64,000 nt of DNA from Congeria kusceri. Taxonomy: Eukaryota > Mollusca > Bivalvia > Myida > Dreissenidae. The DNA lies in the NCBI GenBank assembly GCA_027627225.1, contig CM051033.1, positions 48,489,016 through 48,553,015 on the forward strand, read 5' to 3'. Shown piece after piece: positions 1 through 11,289 of this stretch; the stretch's first letter is position 1, and the number at the start of each line of letters is the position of its first letter. Both the position numbers and the translations under genes were made by a program. Under the pieces are notes generated by a model. It was not told the DNA's origin and made no database searches. It worked only from the letters and a program-made list of their open reading frames with translations.

Positions 1-205
1 AACTGATATGTGGACAACTTTTTTTATATACTGCTTATAAAGCACATAAAAAAAATTGGCAAAAATGGTTGTTACATATTATGGTAGTAATGTATGTCAT
101 GTTTCTGTAACATTTCATTATTTATTTCAATTTATATGTTTAAAATGTTGTAGAAAACTAATGCAACAATCTAACAATAACAATTTTTATATTATTTTTC
201 ATGGT

Positions 206-2788
206 TTAGTTTAGCTGGCGCTCATAGAATTTGATCTGTAACTCCAGTTTTCTTTTCTTCAAACTCCTCATCTCACTGTCATTACACCAGCAACAGTGTG
301 TTAGTGTAGAACTGAAAAAATATGTACCACATTTGTTTGATACACTGAAATGGTCCAAACCTAATACTTCGAAGAAAATTTTCGTAACTGTATACGTTTG
401 AGTTGTGAAAATAATTAAATAGATGCATTGTCTCACCTTACTTTAAGATATTTCATATATTACATGCAGCGCAGTAATGCCATACATTTCAACAAAGTTA
501 TTGTGCTGTGTTTTTGTATCTGATTTCAAAATGTTTTTATTTTCAGAATACCTCTGTTCTGTACAAGTTCTTGTTGTTGGACATGACAAGTCTCTGAAAA
601 AATGTTAAATAATTATGTCACCTACATTAACTATGAACTGTCTTATTAACAGATTTTTGTATTTATAAAAAAATATTGTTAAATACATGGAATGCAAGAA
701 TCAATCATATTCAAAAAAAAATAAAAACAAATGTTTTATAGTTTTTAACATTTAAATATGTGACAATGATTTCGGGAAAATGTAAATTTGCTTACCATTA
801 TCTGTGCATATGTAGCAATTTTTGTTTAAAGTTGCTGTAACAAATACAGATGCATGTAAACATTCAATGTGTCTTTCTTTTTATAATATTTTTGTATTAT
901 ACCTTCTAGAGGGTGCAAGTGGCATGAGGTCCAAAATGTTGATGACAGCTTCATCGCAGGCTGTTGTTCTACAACAACAAGAAAGTTAACCTCTGATACA
1001 ATATACACTGAAAAGGACATTGTAAAAACGATAAGTAATTTTTTTTACATTAATTGTAAATAAAAAAAAATATTGTTACATTTAATTTTAAATCAAAGTA
1101 ATGCATTTACAAAAAAATAACAAAAAATACAAACTGACCTTATTACAGAATTAATAATTAAGACAATAACAATGACCCATTTTTTTAAATTTAGACTAAG
1201 AATGGTAATCACCTGTCTTCATAATCACAGTGGTCAAGTTGCTGATTACTGAAGGTATAATAACATCATGGATTTATATACGATATATCTTTAAAACTCA
1301 ACGATATTGTTGAAATCAATTATTGATTTGTTGGGAAATAATTATTTATTTTGTATTTTTTATTACCTGTTTTATTATTATGTTATTTATCATACAATAC
1401 AATTGGAATAAATTGTTAATGCAAGATTTTGATCAATACTTTAAGAAAAGGATGTTTTTAATATTACTGGATAAGTGAAGTCAGCGTGGAGTCGTAGGCT
1501 GCTCCAGCTGCCCCCACCACCGACACACTTTCTTTTCCGATGCAAGCCATTACAGCTTCAGTTAGAACCGACAGTTTCTGGCCGGTTGGTCCTCGTCCTA
1601 GGGATTGTATATATCAATAACCACACCTATATAATAATTCCATACATTAAACACATATCAAATTTAAAAATAAATATTTCAGAATCATGAGATTTGTGTG
1701 TATTGATGGAATAACATGTAATTATGTATTGATGGAATAACATGTAATTAAACAACTTCTTATCAGAAATAAATATTTTTGTATCAATGTCCATTGTTTC
1801 ATAATTCTTTATTTTTACTGATAAGTGTATGGCGCCCATCAAAATGAATGAGAAAAATTAGATTTATTTCATTTAAAACGGGTATGTCATTCAAAATATT
1901 GCAGTTATCTGGCTTTTTTTTTTCAAAAACAATAGCGCCAAGTTATTTGCTTTATGCATATTACAGTGAAGTAAAATCCCATGTTAAAAACTTCATGTAC
2001 CTGTCAAAGACAGGCCTCTTTGATAGTCCATGTATATGTTCCTATGTTTGGTCTGCAGATTCTCCCATTTCTTTTGGAGGACTGCTGCCTCCCTTCGATA
2101 ATGTGCACTTGCATTGTATTTGTCGGCAACAGTCCCCCAAAGAGATTTCTTGGTTGCTGAGTTAATGCCTGTTATTTAAAAAAAAAAGAATTACAATAAC
2201 GGTTATACCACATAGTTATAAATGTTAATTTAGTATGTACATTATACGGTAACAACAGAGTAACATACTCTACGGAAACACATGTTGTAACTTTTATATC
2301 TACGGTATAACGGTATACAGATGATTTAACAGTTCAATTTGATTAAAAAAAATTTGGCATCAGACACAATAATTTCCATGCTCAACCCTCAATATGAATG
2401 TCAAACAATCGTGCTGATAAATAACAATCATTTACATAACATTATGCAAAATCAACTAATATCAACACCAATGCTTGCCCAATTATTATTATTATTTTCG
2501 GATTAGTTCATGATAGATTGGGCATTTCAAACTTATGCTTATGTCCGATTTGAACAAACATTGACTCAAAACATTTAGGAAGACGATGCTCACGTTCATC
2601 AACAAATAATGTATAATGAAATAACATTAGTTATGATACGTACGACTAGAAAATCAGTGTTTGTCAACGTTGTGAAAAGTTAGCGGTACATCGCGGAAGT
2701 CCGGCTGTACCTCTTGCATGATTTCACGCAACAACAAACACTCTTGCTGTGTGAAATTTGGCGATCGTTTACTGGTAGTTGTTTCCAT
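206..2788 (-). CDS. Myb/SANT-like DNA-binding domain protein, spliced, about six exons
   Basis: Exons read on the minus strand: 2788 down to about 2670 (start ATG at 2788), 2168-2001, 1597-1468, 968-903, 593-552 and 311-206 (stop at 206). Exons 2 to 6 have GT donors and AG acceptors and keep one reading frame across four junctions. Exon 1 (TQQECLLLREIMQE) and exon 2 (SLWGTVADKYNAS, LQKKWENL) match the helix pattern of the Myb/SANT-like domain found in MSANTD and NAIF1-type proteins. Exon 3 is a linker, and the last exon ends in a charged helix (LKKRKLELQIKFYERQLN) typical of this family's C-terminus. The family binds DNA in the nucleus, and many members derive from PIF/Harbinger transposons. 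The exon 1 to exon 2 junction is one base out of phase at the best site, so a small exon is missing or exon 1 is damaged. Confidence 0.7.
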
Positions 2789-4140
2789 CTTGACAGTTTT
2801 GACAGATGTAGTCCGCTTCAAACATCCGGTTTCACTTTGGTGCTATTTTAAGATACACAAAAACCCAAACGCCGACCGTGGGAATGACAAATATAACATG
2901 TCATTTGATGCTAATTAAATTCACAAGTATCAAATGCATATAATAGAAGTAATCCCCATTATTCGTTCCAAATATTTCCTTCGTTTGAATTGAATACGTT
3001 GATAAACATTAAAGCAACTCATCATAACGAATCTTTAGCAAACATTATCCGCCATTTTGGTGCGTCTACAAATCTCGAGATATGTGTAGTGACGTCATCG
3101 AAATGCTATTTTTATACACAGGGAATCTCCGACAGAGCTTGACAACGGACTTAAATATTCCCTTAGGCGATTTTTTTTTACTTAGGGAAAAATAAACATA
3201 AGAAAACAACTTTCCTAACATTTTTCCTAAGGTGTTTTGTGGATAAAGATTTAAGGGAAAATCTTGCCTTAGGAATATTTTCTTACTTAAGTAAAACACA
3301 CTGAAATTTACTAAGGAGGTTCGTGGATACGGCCCCAAAAGTCATGTAGCGCAAGTCAATTTATACTGTAATGGAGCAACGTCGTTCAGAGCATCCAAAA
3401 ACACGTCCGCTCTCGACGACGACCAAACCTTGAATGACAGCGAATCGCATCGAAAATGATTACTGACCAAGAATTAAGTTGTAGATTTATTGCGTATTTG
3501 ATTATTCAACATAAACTGATACTTACTATTCAATCCAAATACCTAAAATCCTATCCATATAGATCTTGTGATGACTTTATTTTCAAGAACATACAGACTG
3601 AACAATTTTCAGAGTGTTTGTTCTTAAAAATGATAAGCAACTGTCCATCATTCCTTCCAATATGCCTTTCGAGATCCAGGTTTTTTTATCATGATGTAGA
3701 TTTATTTTTGAGGTTTAATTATTTTTGAAGTGGAACAGAAGTCAAGATTAAATGTGATTCCCTCTCGAGTTATAAGTTTACAATCAAGCCAAAATTATTT
3801 CTGTAGATTTTCGCAACAAATACAGATTTTCAAATTCAAAGCAGTTTCGTCAACAAGAAATCAACATCCGATGTCGATCTACAGAAATCTGCCAGTTCTA
3901 GCCTATATAGAAATAAATCAACGCAAACGCACTAACCGTCATTGCTCTTAAATAATCCTTCATCATGTTAAATATTAAATCCATACACTATTCAATACAT
4001 TAACGACACAAAACATCCATTTCTCCACGCGTTTATTTTTCTTCTATAGGCCTTAACAATTAAAGATTCTCGAAAAATCGAGAAATCAGTATCTAACATG
4101 ACGTAACGAATCTACACCGTAGTACTAAAGCGACTGGCCA
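2789..4140. other. Intergenic, no gene seen
   Basis: AT-rich sequence with only short open frames that lack splice context or recognisable motifs. It holds the CTTAGG-rich short element described separately. Confidence 0.5.
3066..3345 (-). repeat. Short interspersed element with GGGGCCGTATCCACGAA end
   Basis: Read on the minus strand it starts GGGGCCGTATCCACGAA and then holds repeated CTTAAG, CCTAAGG and TTCCCTTA blocks in both orientations. A related start (GGGCCCGTATTCATCA) occurs near 63,092 on the plus strand, followed by TTAAG-rich sequence. This suggests two copies of one MITE or SINE family. No target duplication was defined. Confidence 0.35.
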
Positions 4141-6200
4141 GTTGTTTTTGTTTCGGCTCTGTTTTGCGATTCTAGTATCGATGCCCTGTTAATAAATATG
4201 ACAAACCATAATCAAAATGTTCAGCACAACATTCCCTACATTATCATATAATAATGATTTAAGTATGATTTGTTTATTTGTAAAAATGTGCACGTAGATT
4301 CATTTTTTTCGCTGAAATAACAGGTAAAATCGGGTTTAAGTAAAAAAAAATTGTATAGCTCGTTCTGTGAGAAATAAATAACATGGTTATTTGAAATCGA
4401 CCCATTGTTTGCAGAGAAAATCAATTTTAACCGCTTGCGAAGAAACACAGTTTTTCTTTTTTATGTAGCGATAACGTTGATTTAAAGCGCAGGATGATAA
4501 ATATTAAATGACGTCATAAATTTGCACCGAGAACGAGGGGTCAAATTCTTTGCGATTTATGAAATGTGTGTTTGTTGCGTAATGGTTTTCGGTCTGTATT
4601 ATTGACGCGTTGTACAAAAACATCAAGTATGTTAAACCAAAATGCGCAGAATTTTATCCCCTATTCAATGATACCAATAATATTATACTTGAATTAGAGC
4701 TGAATAATCTTTCTACATAAGAACTTGATTTCGGTTAGAAAAGTGAAGTTTTGACACATACGCGTTGTTAGGAGAGCAAAATGCAAAACATACAGACTGC
4801 TCCTGTCAGTTTGCTGGTTATCGTGAAGAAAATTTCATGAAAAAATGACCACCCGTTCCCGAGAAATTCGACATAATCCGCTTCCAAACAAACACAAATT
4901 TGTGTACAATTCGCTATGTAACGTAGTTTGGTTTATCTCGATACTTGAAAATCCGTTTGTTGTAGAAGCGCTTTTTGGCTGTATTTTCGTTGTGGTTAGA
5001 CTTATTGTGGAATGCTGTAAATCAAAATGATCGGACAGAAAATCTCTACGCTTTGATACCAATTTCATGCCTATAACAGCAAAGACAAAAACGTTTTTTT
5101 TCTTATCGATGTGTTTTTCAAGCAAAAAAGTGAAAATTTCTCACATACATGATATGATTAAAGCAAAATGTTCCCAACAAAAACTGTTGCTAGCTAGCAT
5201 AGTGCCTCACAATATGGTGAAAGATTCATGTTGATCTGTTCACTGGTTGTTGAGAAATATCACTCAAACTTTTTTTACAAAAAATCCGATTGTCCGTAGA
5301 CTACATGATTTGAAACGACGTTGAGCATTTTGAAGTTATTGTCAAAGCGTGATGTATAGGAAAACTGTTTTCGGCCAGTATTGATGAAACGATACAATAA
5401 ACCATGAAGTATATGGTATCAAAATGCGCGGAATTGAATTCTCTACAGTGTGATATCAAATTCATTGCACTATCTGAGAAGACAAAAAGTTTTCTATTAA
5501 GCGACCTGTTTTTCATGATTTAAACTGAAATTTTCTCATTTATGTGTAAACATAAGGCCAAAATGTACAGTATATGATTTGTAGCTTATGTCGAGCTGAA
5601 CAATTTGGTTAACATTTCATGTTTGTATCTCAAGCGGTTCCGAACAAAAGCTGTGTTAAACTTTGCAAAAATCAGTTTTCTATTCGTTGCGCTATGTCAC
5701 GACGTTCAGTAAATACTTGTAGTTTAAAGATTTAAATGCGTTTCGTGTAGAACCGTTTTCGGGCTGTATTTTCATATCGATAGGAACAATCATGTAGTGT
5801 AAAACATCAAAATGTGCGGAATTCAATTTTCTATAACATAAATTTTTATGTTTGTCATGAAGACAAAAACGTTCTCTTCTTGGCGAAGTTTTCAAATTAA
5901 ATTTATCCATATAAGTGTTAATTTGAAAGCAAAATGTACTGAACAAAATGTGTAGCTAGCATTGAGCTGAATATTTTTGGTGAAAAATTCATCAAGATAT
6001 CATGAGTACTTTTGGAAAAATACCGCTCAAACCATTTCAGTCGGAATACGGTTTCGGTCGTATTTCCACGATCATAGGATTATTAAAAATAACTATAAAA
6101 TCAACATGATCACTTTGCCTTTCTGTATTGTATAAGCAAGAAACGAAAACTAGATCAATTGACATTGTGGGATGCTGCCAATGTCCACAAACACAAAACT

Positions 6201-7585
6201 ATGTGGCACTGGTGGCAGTCTATACACAGAAAAGATTTTGTGAACGATAACAACACCGACTGTGATGTGATCCAATTGTTACACTCTGCTAATGTCAAGA
6301 AGCAAAAGTTGCATTCTGATAAATTCTTAACATCATTCTCGGTTGGGCTTCGTCCGACCAAGCATCAGAAGAAAGTCCTAAATGAAATGTTGTATGTATC
6401 TAATTATACGTACAATTGGTGTTTGTGGTTGGTAAACGACAAAGGGTTGAAACCTAATCAATTCGTGCGACAGAAAATCGTCTGTAAAACAAATGCTACT
6501 CACGCTGATGCTCAGTACAGGATGGAAAACGATGACTGGTTTTTCAACAACAAAATGTCTACCATAAAACTAACATCGTGAAAAAACTTTTGCACATCTT
6601 ACAAGGCAGCTAAATCACTGAAATCAAAACTCAAACGACCAATGCTCGTTTCACATATTGTTCAAGGTTCGTTTGGTGTTCAAAAACTGTACATACGACT
6701 ACTATCTTGCAAAGACGTTGCTACAGATAATAGCAATATGCAGAGCCGATACATCTGCATGATGCCGGACAATTTTGAAAAGCGTTCTAATCCCAAAGAA
6801 CGTTTCTTGCAGCTCGTTAAACCCATTGCACGAATACCACCTATTGACCACGACGTGAAAATTGTCAAGCGAGCTAATGGAAAGTTTATCATGAACATTC
6901 CATGCGATGCCAAGTATGCACGAAGAAATGCATCAAATGGGTTAATAGAAAAACGTGTATGCGGTATTGATCCTGGAGGTAGGACATTTGCTACAGTGTA
7001 CGACCCAATAGATTGCAATGCTTTCCAAGTCGGTATTGAGGAAGATAAGCAGTATGTAATTCGCAAACTACACAATAAAATTGACCATGGACATATGCAT
7101 TTGACTAAAGCACACAGTTGCAAACAACTACAAGCAGCGAAAGAACGGATTGCATCTTTGAAGAAATTACACTTGAAGCTAAAAACTTTTGTAAAGGATA
7201 TTCACCTAAAGCTTTCTTCAATCTAGTCAAGGAATACCAGTATATAGCTTTGGGTAAAATCAACGTGTCATAAATTGTACGCAACGAGAGACAAAACCAC
7301 CTAGTAAAGCGAGCCAACAGAGACTTACTATGCTGGCAACACTACATATTTCGTGAAAGACTAGCCAATAGAACTACTAATACTGACTGTACATTAATTG
7401 TTCAAGATGAAGCATACAGTTCGAAGACATGTGGAATGTGTGGAAAAATCAACAAAGCTCTAGGTTCGAGTGAAACGTTTTATTGCGATCAGTGCAACTA
7501 TAAAACACATAGAGACGTCAACGGTGCTAGAAACATTTTGCTAAAACCACTTTCAATATTTCCTTTTGTAAAATCACAACAATAG
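6201..7585 (+). pseudogene. Fanzor (eukaryotic TnpB-type RNA-guided nuclease), broken
   Basis: The N-terminal part (6,201-6,581) has the TnpB/Fanzor signature SVGLRPTKHQKKVLNEML followed by YTYNW. An in-frame TGA at 6,579 interrupts it. The same frame resumes to 7,226 and carries the RuvC-I motif GIDPGGRTFATVYDP with its catalytic aspartate. A frameshift near 7,212 moves the frame, which then has an in-frame TAA near 7,269. The C-terminal part holds a CxxC...CxxC zinc finger (KTCGMCGK, CDQC) and the RuvC-III motif HRDVNGARNILL, ending at 7,585. The usual RuvC-II glutamate position reads ALGKINVS; a glutamate lies instead in DEAYSSKTC before the zinc finger, as in many Fanzors. The first in-frame ATG is at 6,201, but the true start is uncertain. 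It is dead as a protein unless heavily recoded. Confidence 0.85.
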
Positions 7586-7688
7586 TAACAGTGTAAAAAT
7601 TAGGTTGATCCATCCTAAAGTCGAATGTCAACTGCTACGAGACTTTGCTTACGCTTAGCCCAGGGCTTTTGACTGACGACTGAAATGG
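7586..7688 (+). ncRNA. Candidate guide (omega) RNA region at Fanzor right end
   Basis: TnpB and Fanzor guide RNAs usually come from the 3' end of the nuclease gene through the right end of the element. This stretch, downstream of the Fanzor stop, is the best-preserved sequence in all three copies in the window; the two derivatives lack the nuclease gene but keep it. No structure was computed, so this is inference from position and conservation. Confidence 0.3.
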
Positions 7689-8283
7689 GTTAAACCGCTT
7701 GCGAAGAAACACAGTTGTCCTGTTATGTAGCGATAACGTTGGTTTAAAGCGCATAATGAGAAATATTAAATGACGTCATCAATTTGCACTTAAAGCGAAG
7801 GGTCAAATTCTTTGCGATTTATGAAAGTTGTCATTGTTGCGATACGGTTTGCGGTCCGTATTCTTGAAGTCTTTCTCAAAACCATCGAGCATCATTATAT
7901 CGAAATGTACAGAAATGAATTTCCTATCGAATGATGCCAAGATTATTGCTCTTGTTTGAGATATAAAAACATTTCCTTCATTCAATCATCAACTCTTGAT
8001 TTCTAGAACGTGAGAAAAGTCTTGTTTGCGTTCAGAGTGCTATGACGAAGTGATTATTGTCTTTTGTGCAGTACGCTGTTGCAATGAATTGTCACTGCAT
8101 CAGTGCTGTAGGTTAATAGGAAAGTTGTCAAAACTATTTGCGGGACTGCACTTTATACATAACCGATGCTGTTTCAATACAACTGCAAGCTTGCGGTGTT
8201 ATGATATAACTCAGTTTTGATCAAAACTAAGAAAACAAGTAAACAACGTAAAAGTACATTTGCTCACTTATTCGTATCGCTGG

Positions 8284-8640
8284 TCAGAGCAAGTAACAGC
8301 TATTCGGTATTGGCTCATTTTTCACACAAACAATTTTGTTCTGTCGAGTTGAAGAATTGCGAATTAGCAAGATGCTTAGTAAGCGTATATGGTTTGAGTT
8401 TTCAGTAGTGCACAAACTCTGGCGAAACTTGTGAAATGTATCAAGTACTTGAGTCAGATATTCTCTTCGTAGCTTTGTTGTAACGTTTGACGTTTTATAT
8501 TCAAGTAGTATGAGAGCAAAATCAGGTATGTGAATGACAAAATCGGGTCGCCTATTCTGTATCGTTACTTCGTGCTTCATGCATATGCGACAGTCATCGC
8601 GGAGTGTGGGAAATGTCCTTTTTAATGTATTCGCCTAGTT
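8284..8640 (-). pseudogene. PD-(D/E)XK nuclease, herpesvirus UL24-like
   Basis: The open frame contains RRPDFVIHIPDFALILLEYK, that is P-D, a hydrophobic spacer, then E-x-K, the catalytic pattern of PD-(D/E)XK nucleases. The motif order and the helix after it resemble the herpesvirus UL24 family. The upstream coding sequence appears to sit in a different frame (change around 8,610-8,625), so the N-terminus is disrupted. The C-terminal part beyond about 8,410 looks less protein-like. It is divergent from the RING gene that starts at 8,891. Known UL24 proteins are nuclear and of uncertain role. The family assignment is a pattern call without a profile search. Confidence 0.45.
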
Positions 8641-8830
8641 CGCTCACGTACGTATGATCAAAGTATCTTATATATGAAACTCTGCTGAGCGTTTTTTCTC
8701 AGATACGAATGCCTGCATCTACCACGAGTAAGAAATTTGCTACTCATTTGTGCTCATTGTGCTCATGTTGTTACGACTTCATAAGTCCTAAGTACTAGGT
8801 ATATATACAAAAAAGCACCGACCCGACGGG

Positions 8831-8839
8831 TATAAAAGG
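8831..8839 (+). promoter_or_regulatory. TATA box of first RING gene
   Basis: TATAAAAGG in a locally GC-rich stretch, about 52 bp before the ATG at 8,891. It is the strongest TATA element in the window. Confidence 0.6.
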
Positions 8840-8890
8840 CGCGCTGGACGTCAATTTTCATCATTCATGATTTAGAACTCTAGAGTCAAC

Positions 8891-9460
8891 ATGACAGTCA
8901 TCATGCCAAAGTATGCGAAGCGGTTGCCGAAGTTCGAGGACCATGAAGCCGAACGCTCGACCTGCAAGTAAATCGGCTTCGCATGAATTTCGGTCGTTGG
9001 GCTACCATCTCAATAGGATTGGTAGCCAGTTTACCGCGTTTCATCACAAAGTGACTACGCGATTACCACAGAAGGACGACAAGCGTGCAACAAACTGATG
9101 GTCTGTTTGCAGAAAGTAGCGTACTACCACAACGAAGCGACCAAACACATAGTGGATGACCATCAGAGGTACTTCGAGGAGGAGTGGGCTAGGCGTGAGC
9201 GTATTTTGAAAGAGCAGAACGAAAAAAAAATCGCAGAGCGAGTCAATGTGGTGACCGCCCAACTAGAGCGCGAAAAATAAGAGTCTGTGAAGGACTCTAA
9301 GGCGTGTATCATATGCTGTGATGCCGAAAAGAACTGTACATTGGTGAAGTGTCGACACACATTCTGTGAGGGCTGTTGTTTGACAATGATTTGTGACAAT
9401 CAGTGTGCAATGTGCAGAAGCGATGTAGATGGGTATATGAAGATATTGTTAACAGATTAG
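8891..9460 (+). pseudogene. RING-finger protein with coiled coil, broken
   Basis: Three segments in different states make up this gene. A short N-terminal frame follows the ATG at 8,891 or 8,913. From 9,098 an alpha-helical charged region (RYFEEEWARRERILKEQNEK) runs to an in-frame TAA at 9,278-9,280. The same frame then continues as a C3HC4 RING (CIICCDAEKNC, CRHTFCEGCC, CAMC) to a stop at 9,458-9,460. A frameshift near 9,085 joins the N-terminal frame to the helical part. RING proteins act as ubiquitin ligases, and in large DNA viruses they often target host antiviral proteins. A polyadenylation signal follows at 9,499. I see decay rather than splicing, because no junction restores phase. 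Confidence 0.6.
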
Positions 9461-9498
9461 ATGCATGCTTGCATATTACGGATTGAATATCACTGTAA

Positions 9499-9504
9499 AA
9501 TAAA
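9499..9504 (+). terminator. Polyadenylation signal AATAAA
   Basis: AATAAA 39 bp after the RING gene stop, followed by a GT-rich stretch (GTGTTCAATTGTAG). Confidence 0.45.
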
Positions 9505-9803
9505 GTGTTCAATTGTAGTTCATGTCTTTGAATTTTCTTGGTAGCAGTGTAGGGTTTTTCTCTACATTGGCAATAACTACGTATATTGAAATTATTCAAT
9601 TGCTGGTGGCTCGAAAAAGTAGCATGAATACTACAGTACATTGTACAGACTAATGCAACGCTGAACAAACAATTCACGTTTCTGATATGTATTGCTGTAC
9701 TATTGAATACAGTAATTATACGCCATACAATACATGATACGATTTTATCGATAATTGTACGCTGAGTATGAAATATTGACAATTGTCATAGACGCGACAA
9801 AAA

Positions 9804-9830
9804 TATAAGAATATTGACTTCGCGAAGTCA
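9804..9830 (+). promoter_or_regulatory. TATA box plus 16-bp perfect palindrome upstream of second RING gene
   Basis: TATAAG at 9,804-9,809 is followed by the perfect palindrome TGACTTCGCGAAGTCA at 9,815-9,830, which ends two bases before the ATG at 9,833. The palindrome could be an operator-like protein site or a hairpin in the leader. Confidence 0.45.
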
Positions 9831-9832
9831 GT

Positions 9833-10616
9833 ATGAAACCTAGTTTTTTTGGCACAACCCGGTCATTCTCTCACTTTAGTCTTCGAAGCGACATGGTCTC
9901 CAAGGAGCTCACTGAGGCCGGTTTTTGTTTGAACGACGACAGTAACCCATTTCAGTTTACTGATAGTAAGCTTGATCAGGAATGCAACAAGCTATATTCA
10001 GTATTAGCCAACATGCAAGAGGATGAACAGGCACAGCAGCAATGATTCTACTCCGAGCAGTAGCGCAACGAAATCTCAGAAACGTAAAGCAGTTGCGGAC
10101 TCTGAGAGTCAGGCGAGCAAAAAACCTAATGGGTCGCGAAATGTAAAACACGATACTTATTCAAATGTTCAGAAGCAAAGTGACTATATGGACGAGTACA
10201 ATAAGCAGCAAGACATACTGAAATCGTTTCTCTCCAAATCTCAGGCAAGAGTTAGTAATCTTCAGAAAGCGTTACAATATGCACTATCTGATGAAAGTAG
10301 CTGCGAAAAGTCAATGATGAAGTCTTGTCTTACGAATGCAGCAACAAACATTTCCAGTGTTATTGATATGATACAAAGCGATATACAGGACTGTGGCGAT
10401 TTAGACTTGTGTAGAATTTGCAAAAGCGACAGCAATCCACCCAGAGTCATTAGCAATAAGTGTGGACACGGGTTTTGTTGTATGAAGTGTACTTTCAAGT
10501 ATTGTGAACTGGTGTACAGTAAAAATGCTGGGCGAATGATATGTCTGAAATGCAAACTACAACACGACGGTGAAACTGTTTGCAAAGTTGGTCCTGATTA
10601 TGTCATCATTGATTAA
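9833..10616 (+). pseudogene. RING-type zinc-finger protein, one frameshift
   Basis: The first frame (9,833-10,045) starts at an ATG placed just after a TATA box and palindrome and ends in a Q-rich run. A second frame (10,023-10,616) overlaps it and carries a basic, serine-rich stretch (SQKRKAVADSE), a helical region, then a cysteine-rich RING (CRICKSD, CGHGFCCMKC, CLKCKLQ) near its C-terminus. The overlap sits at a repetitive CAG tract near 10,035, so a one-base slip is the simple explanation. Together they would give about 260 residues. It lies directly downstream of the other RING gene in the same orientation; the two are not close paralogues. The role is inferred to be ubiquitin ligase-like. 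Confidence 0.55.
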
Positions 10617-11195
10617 CTATCAGTAAAACGTATCAAACCTTACAATTGCTGTTTTGTTTTCACTGAATTTACACTGTTATTGTATACACATACATAACAC
10701 GCATCTGAACAGTAAATTGCAGGATAGAATTTGAAGTGGCAAGTGTAAGCAAAAAAACCTGCTAAGAACAATTCATGCTGTAACAACCGTGTAGAAACAC
10801 AATATTCTTGTATTGGGTTGTATAATTGGTGAAATGCAACATCACCAGATTCTAGTTAGCACATTAATTGCTGTTTTGGAACTACATTCTTATTATGAGT
10901 TGTTTTGTGTATTGTGGACAAAATTAAAACCAAGCTGTAAACTATATTCTACAGAATTTGACAATAGCCTATCTCAGTAGCTTATCAACATTGACTTCAA
11001 AACTGACACCATGATCTGCTGACTAATTGTGATTATTTGCCTATGTATGTGTTCATGTCAGAGGATGCAGTATAATGATACAAAACCATACATTAAATTT
11101 GAAGAATATATAGTTCTTGGAAATAGATATGGAATTCTGATGCTAAAGCTGAATACAAAACATGTTTGACTCTACAATCATTTCACAGTTCATAC

Positions 11196-11268
11196 CAGAG
11201 CTAGGAATTGAACCTAGATCTCCTTCTGCTAGAGAAGGCGTTCTTCATTGAACCACTCTGATTATATG
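11196..11268 (-). repeat. tRNA-derived SINE head or tRNA pseudogene
   Basis: Read on the minus strand it has an A-box-like TCAGAGTGGTTCAATG and a B-box GGTTCAATTCC with about 38 bp between them, and a stem-like CCTAGCTCTGG end. The cloverleaf is imperfect, so it is not called as a functional tRNA. Confidence 0.45.
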
Positions 11269-11289
11269 AATTGAGCAACACTGTATACA

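Larger units (their letters stand above)
6042..7688 (+). mobile_element. Fanzor-bearing DNA transposon with terminal inverted repeats
   Basis: The left end is CCATTTCAGTCGGAATACGG and the right end, reverse-complemented, is CCATTTCAGTCGTCAGTC, giving a 12-bp perfect terminal inverted repeat. Both ends recur in two shorter copies near 21.2-21.65 kb. Removing the 1,647-bp element restores normal spacing of the surrounding tandem repeat, which supports these borders. The only gene inside is a broken Fanzor, and no transposase is present, so movement must have depended on a trans-acting enzyme or on a lost partner. A target-site duplication could not be settled. Confidence 0.75.
4150..8000. repeat. 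Degenerate ~390-440 bp tandem repeat array, about six units
   Basis: A block around CAAAATG(C/T)GCGGAATT recurs near 4,213, 4,640, 5,025, 5,419, 5,809 and 7,900. A second anchor, TTTTCGG(T/G)CTGTATT, lies about 60 bp upstream of most of them. Spacing is 385-427 bp once the 1,647-bp Fanzor insertion is removed (about 444 bp for the last unit). Units near 4,425 and 7,692 share a long stretch that starts ACCGCTTGCGAAGAAACACAG. Units are clearly diverged from each other. The array abuts the virus-like island, so it could be a viral homologous-repeat region or a host satellite. Confidence 0.65.

Noticed and set aside
6680..7123. 147-codon minus-strand frame
   Set aside because: Shadow of the Fanzor gene, whose RuvC motif lies on the opposite strand.
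9309..9782. 157-codon minus-strand frame
   Set aside because: Antisense to the RING segment and its 3' region, with no motif.
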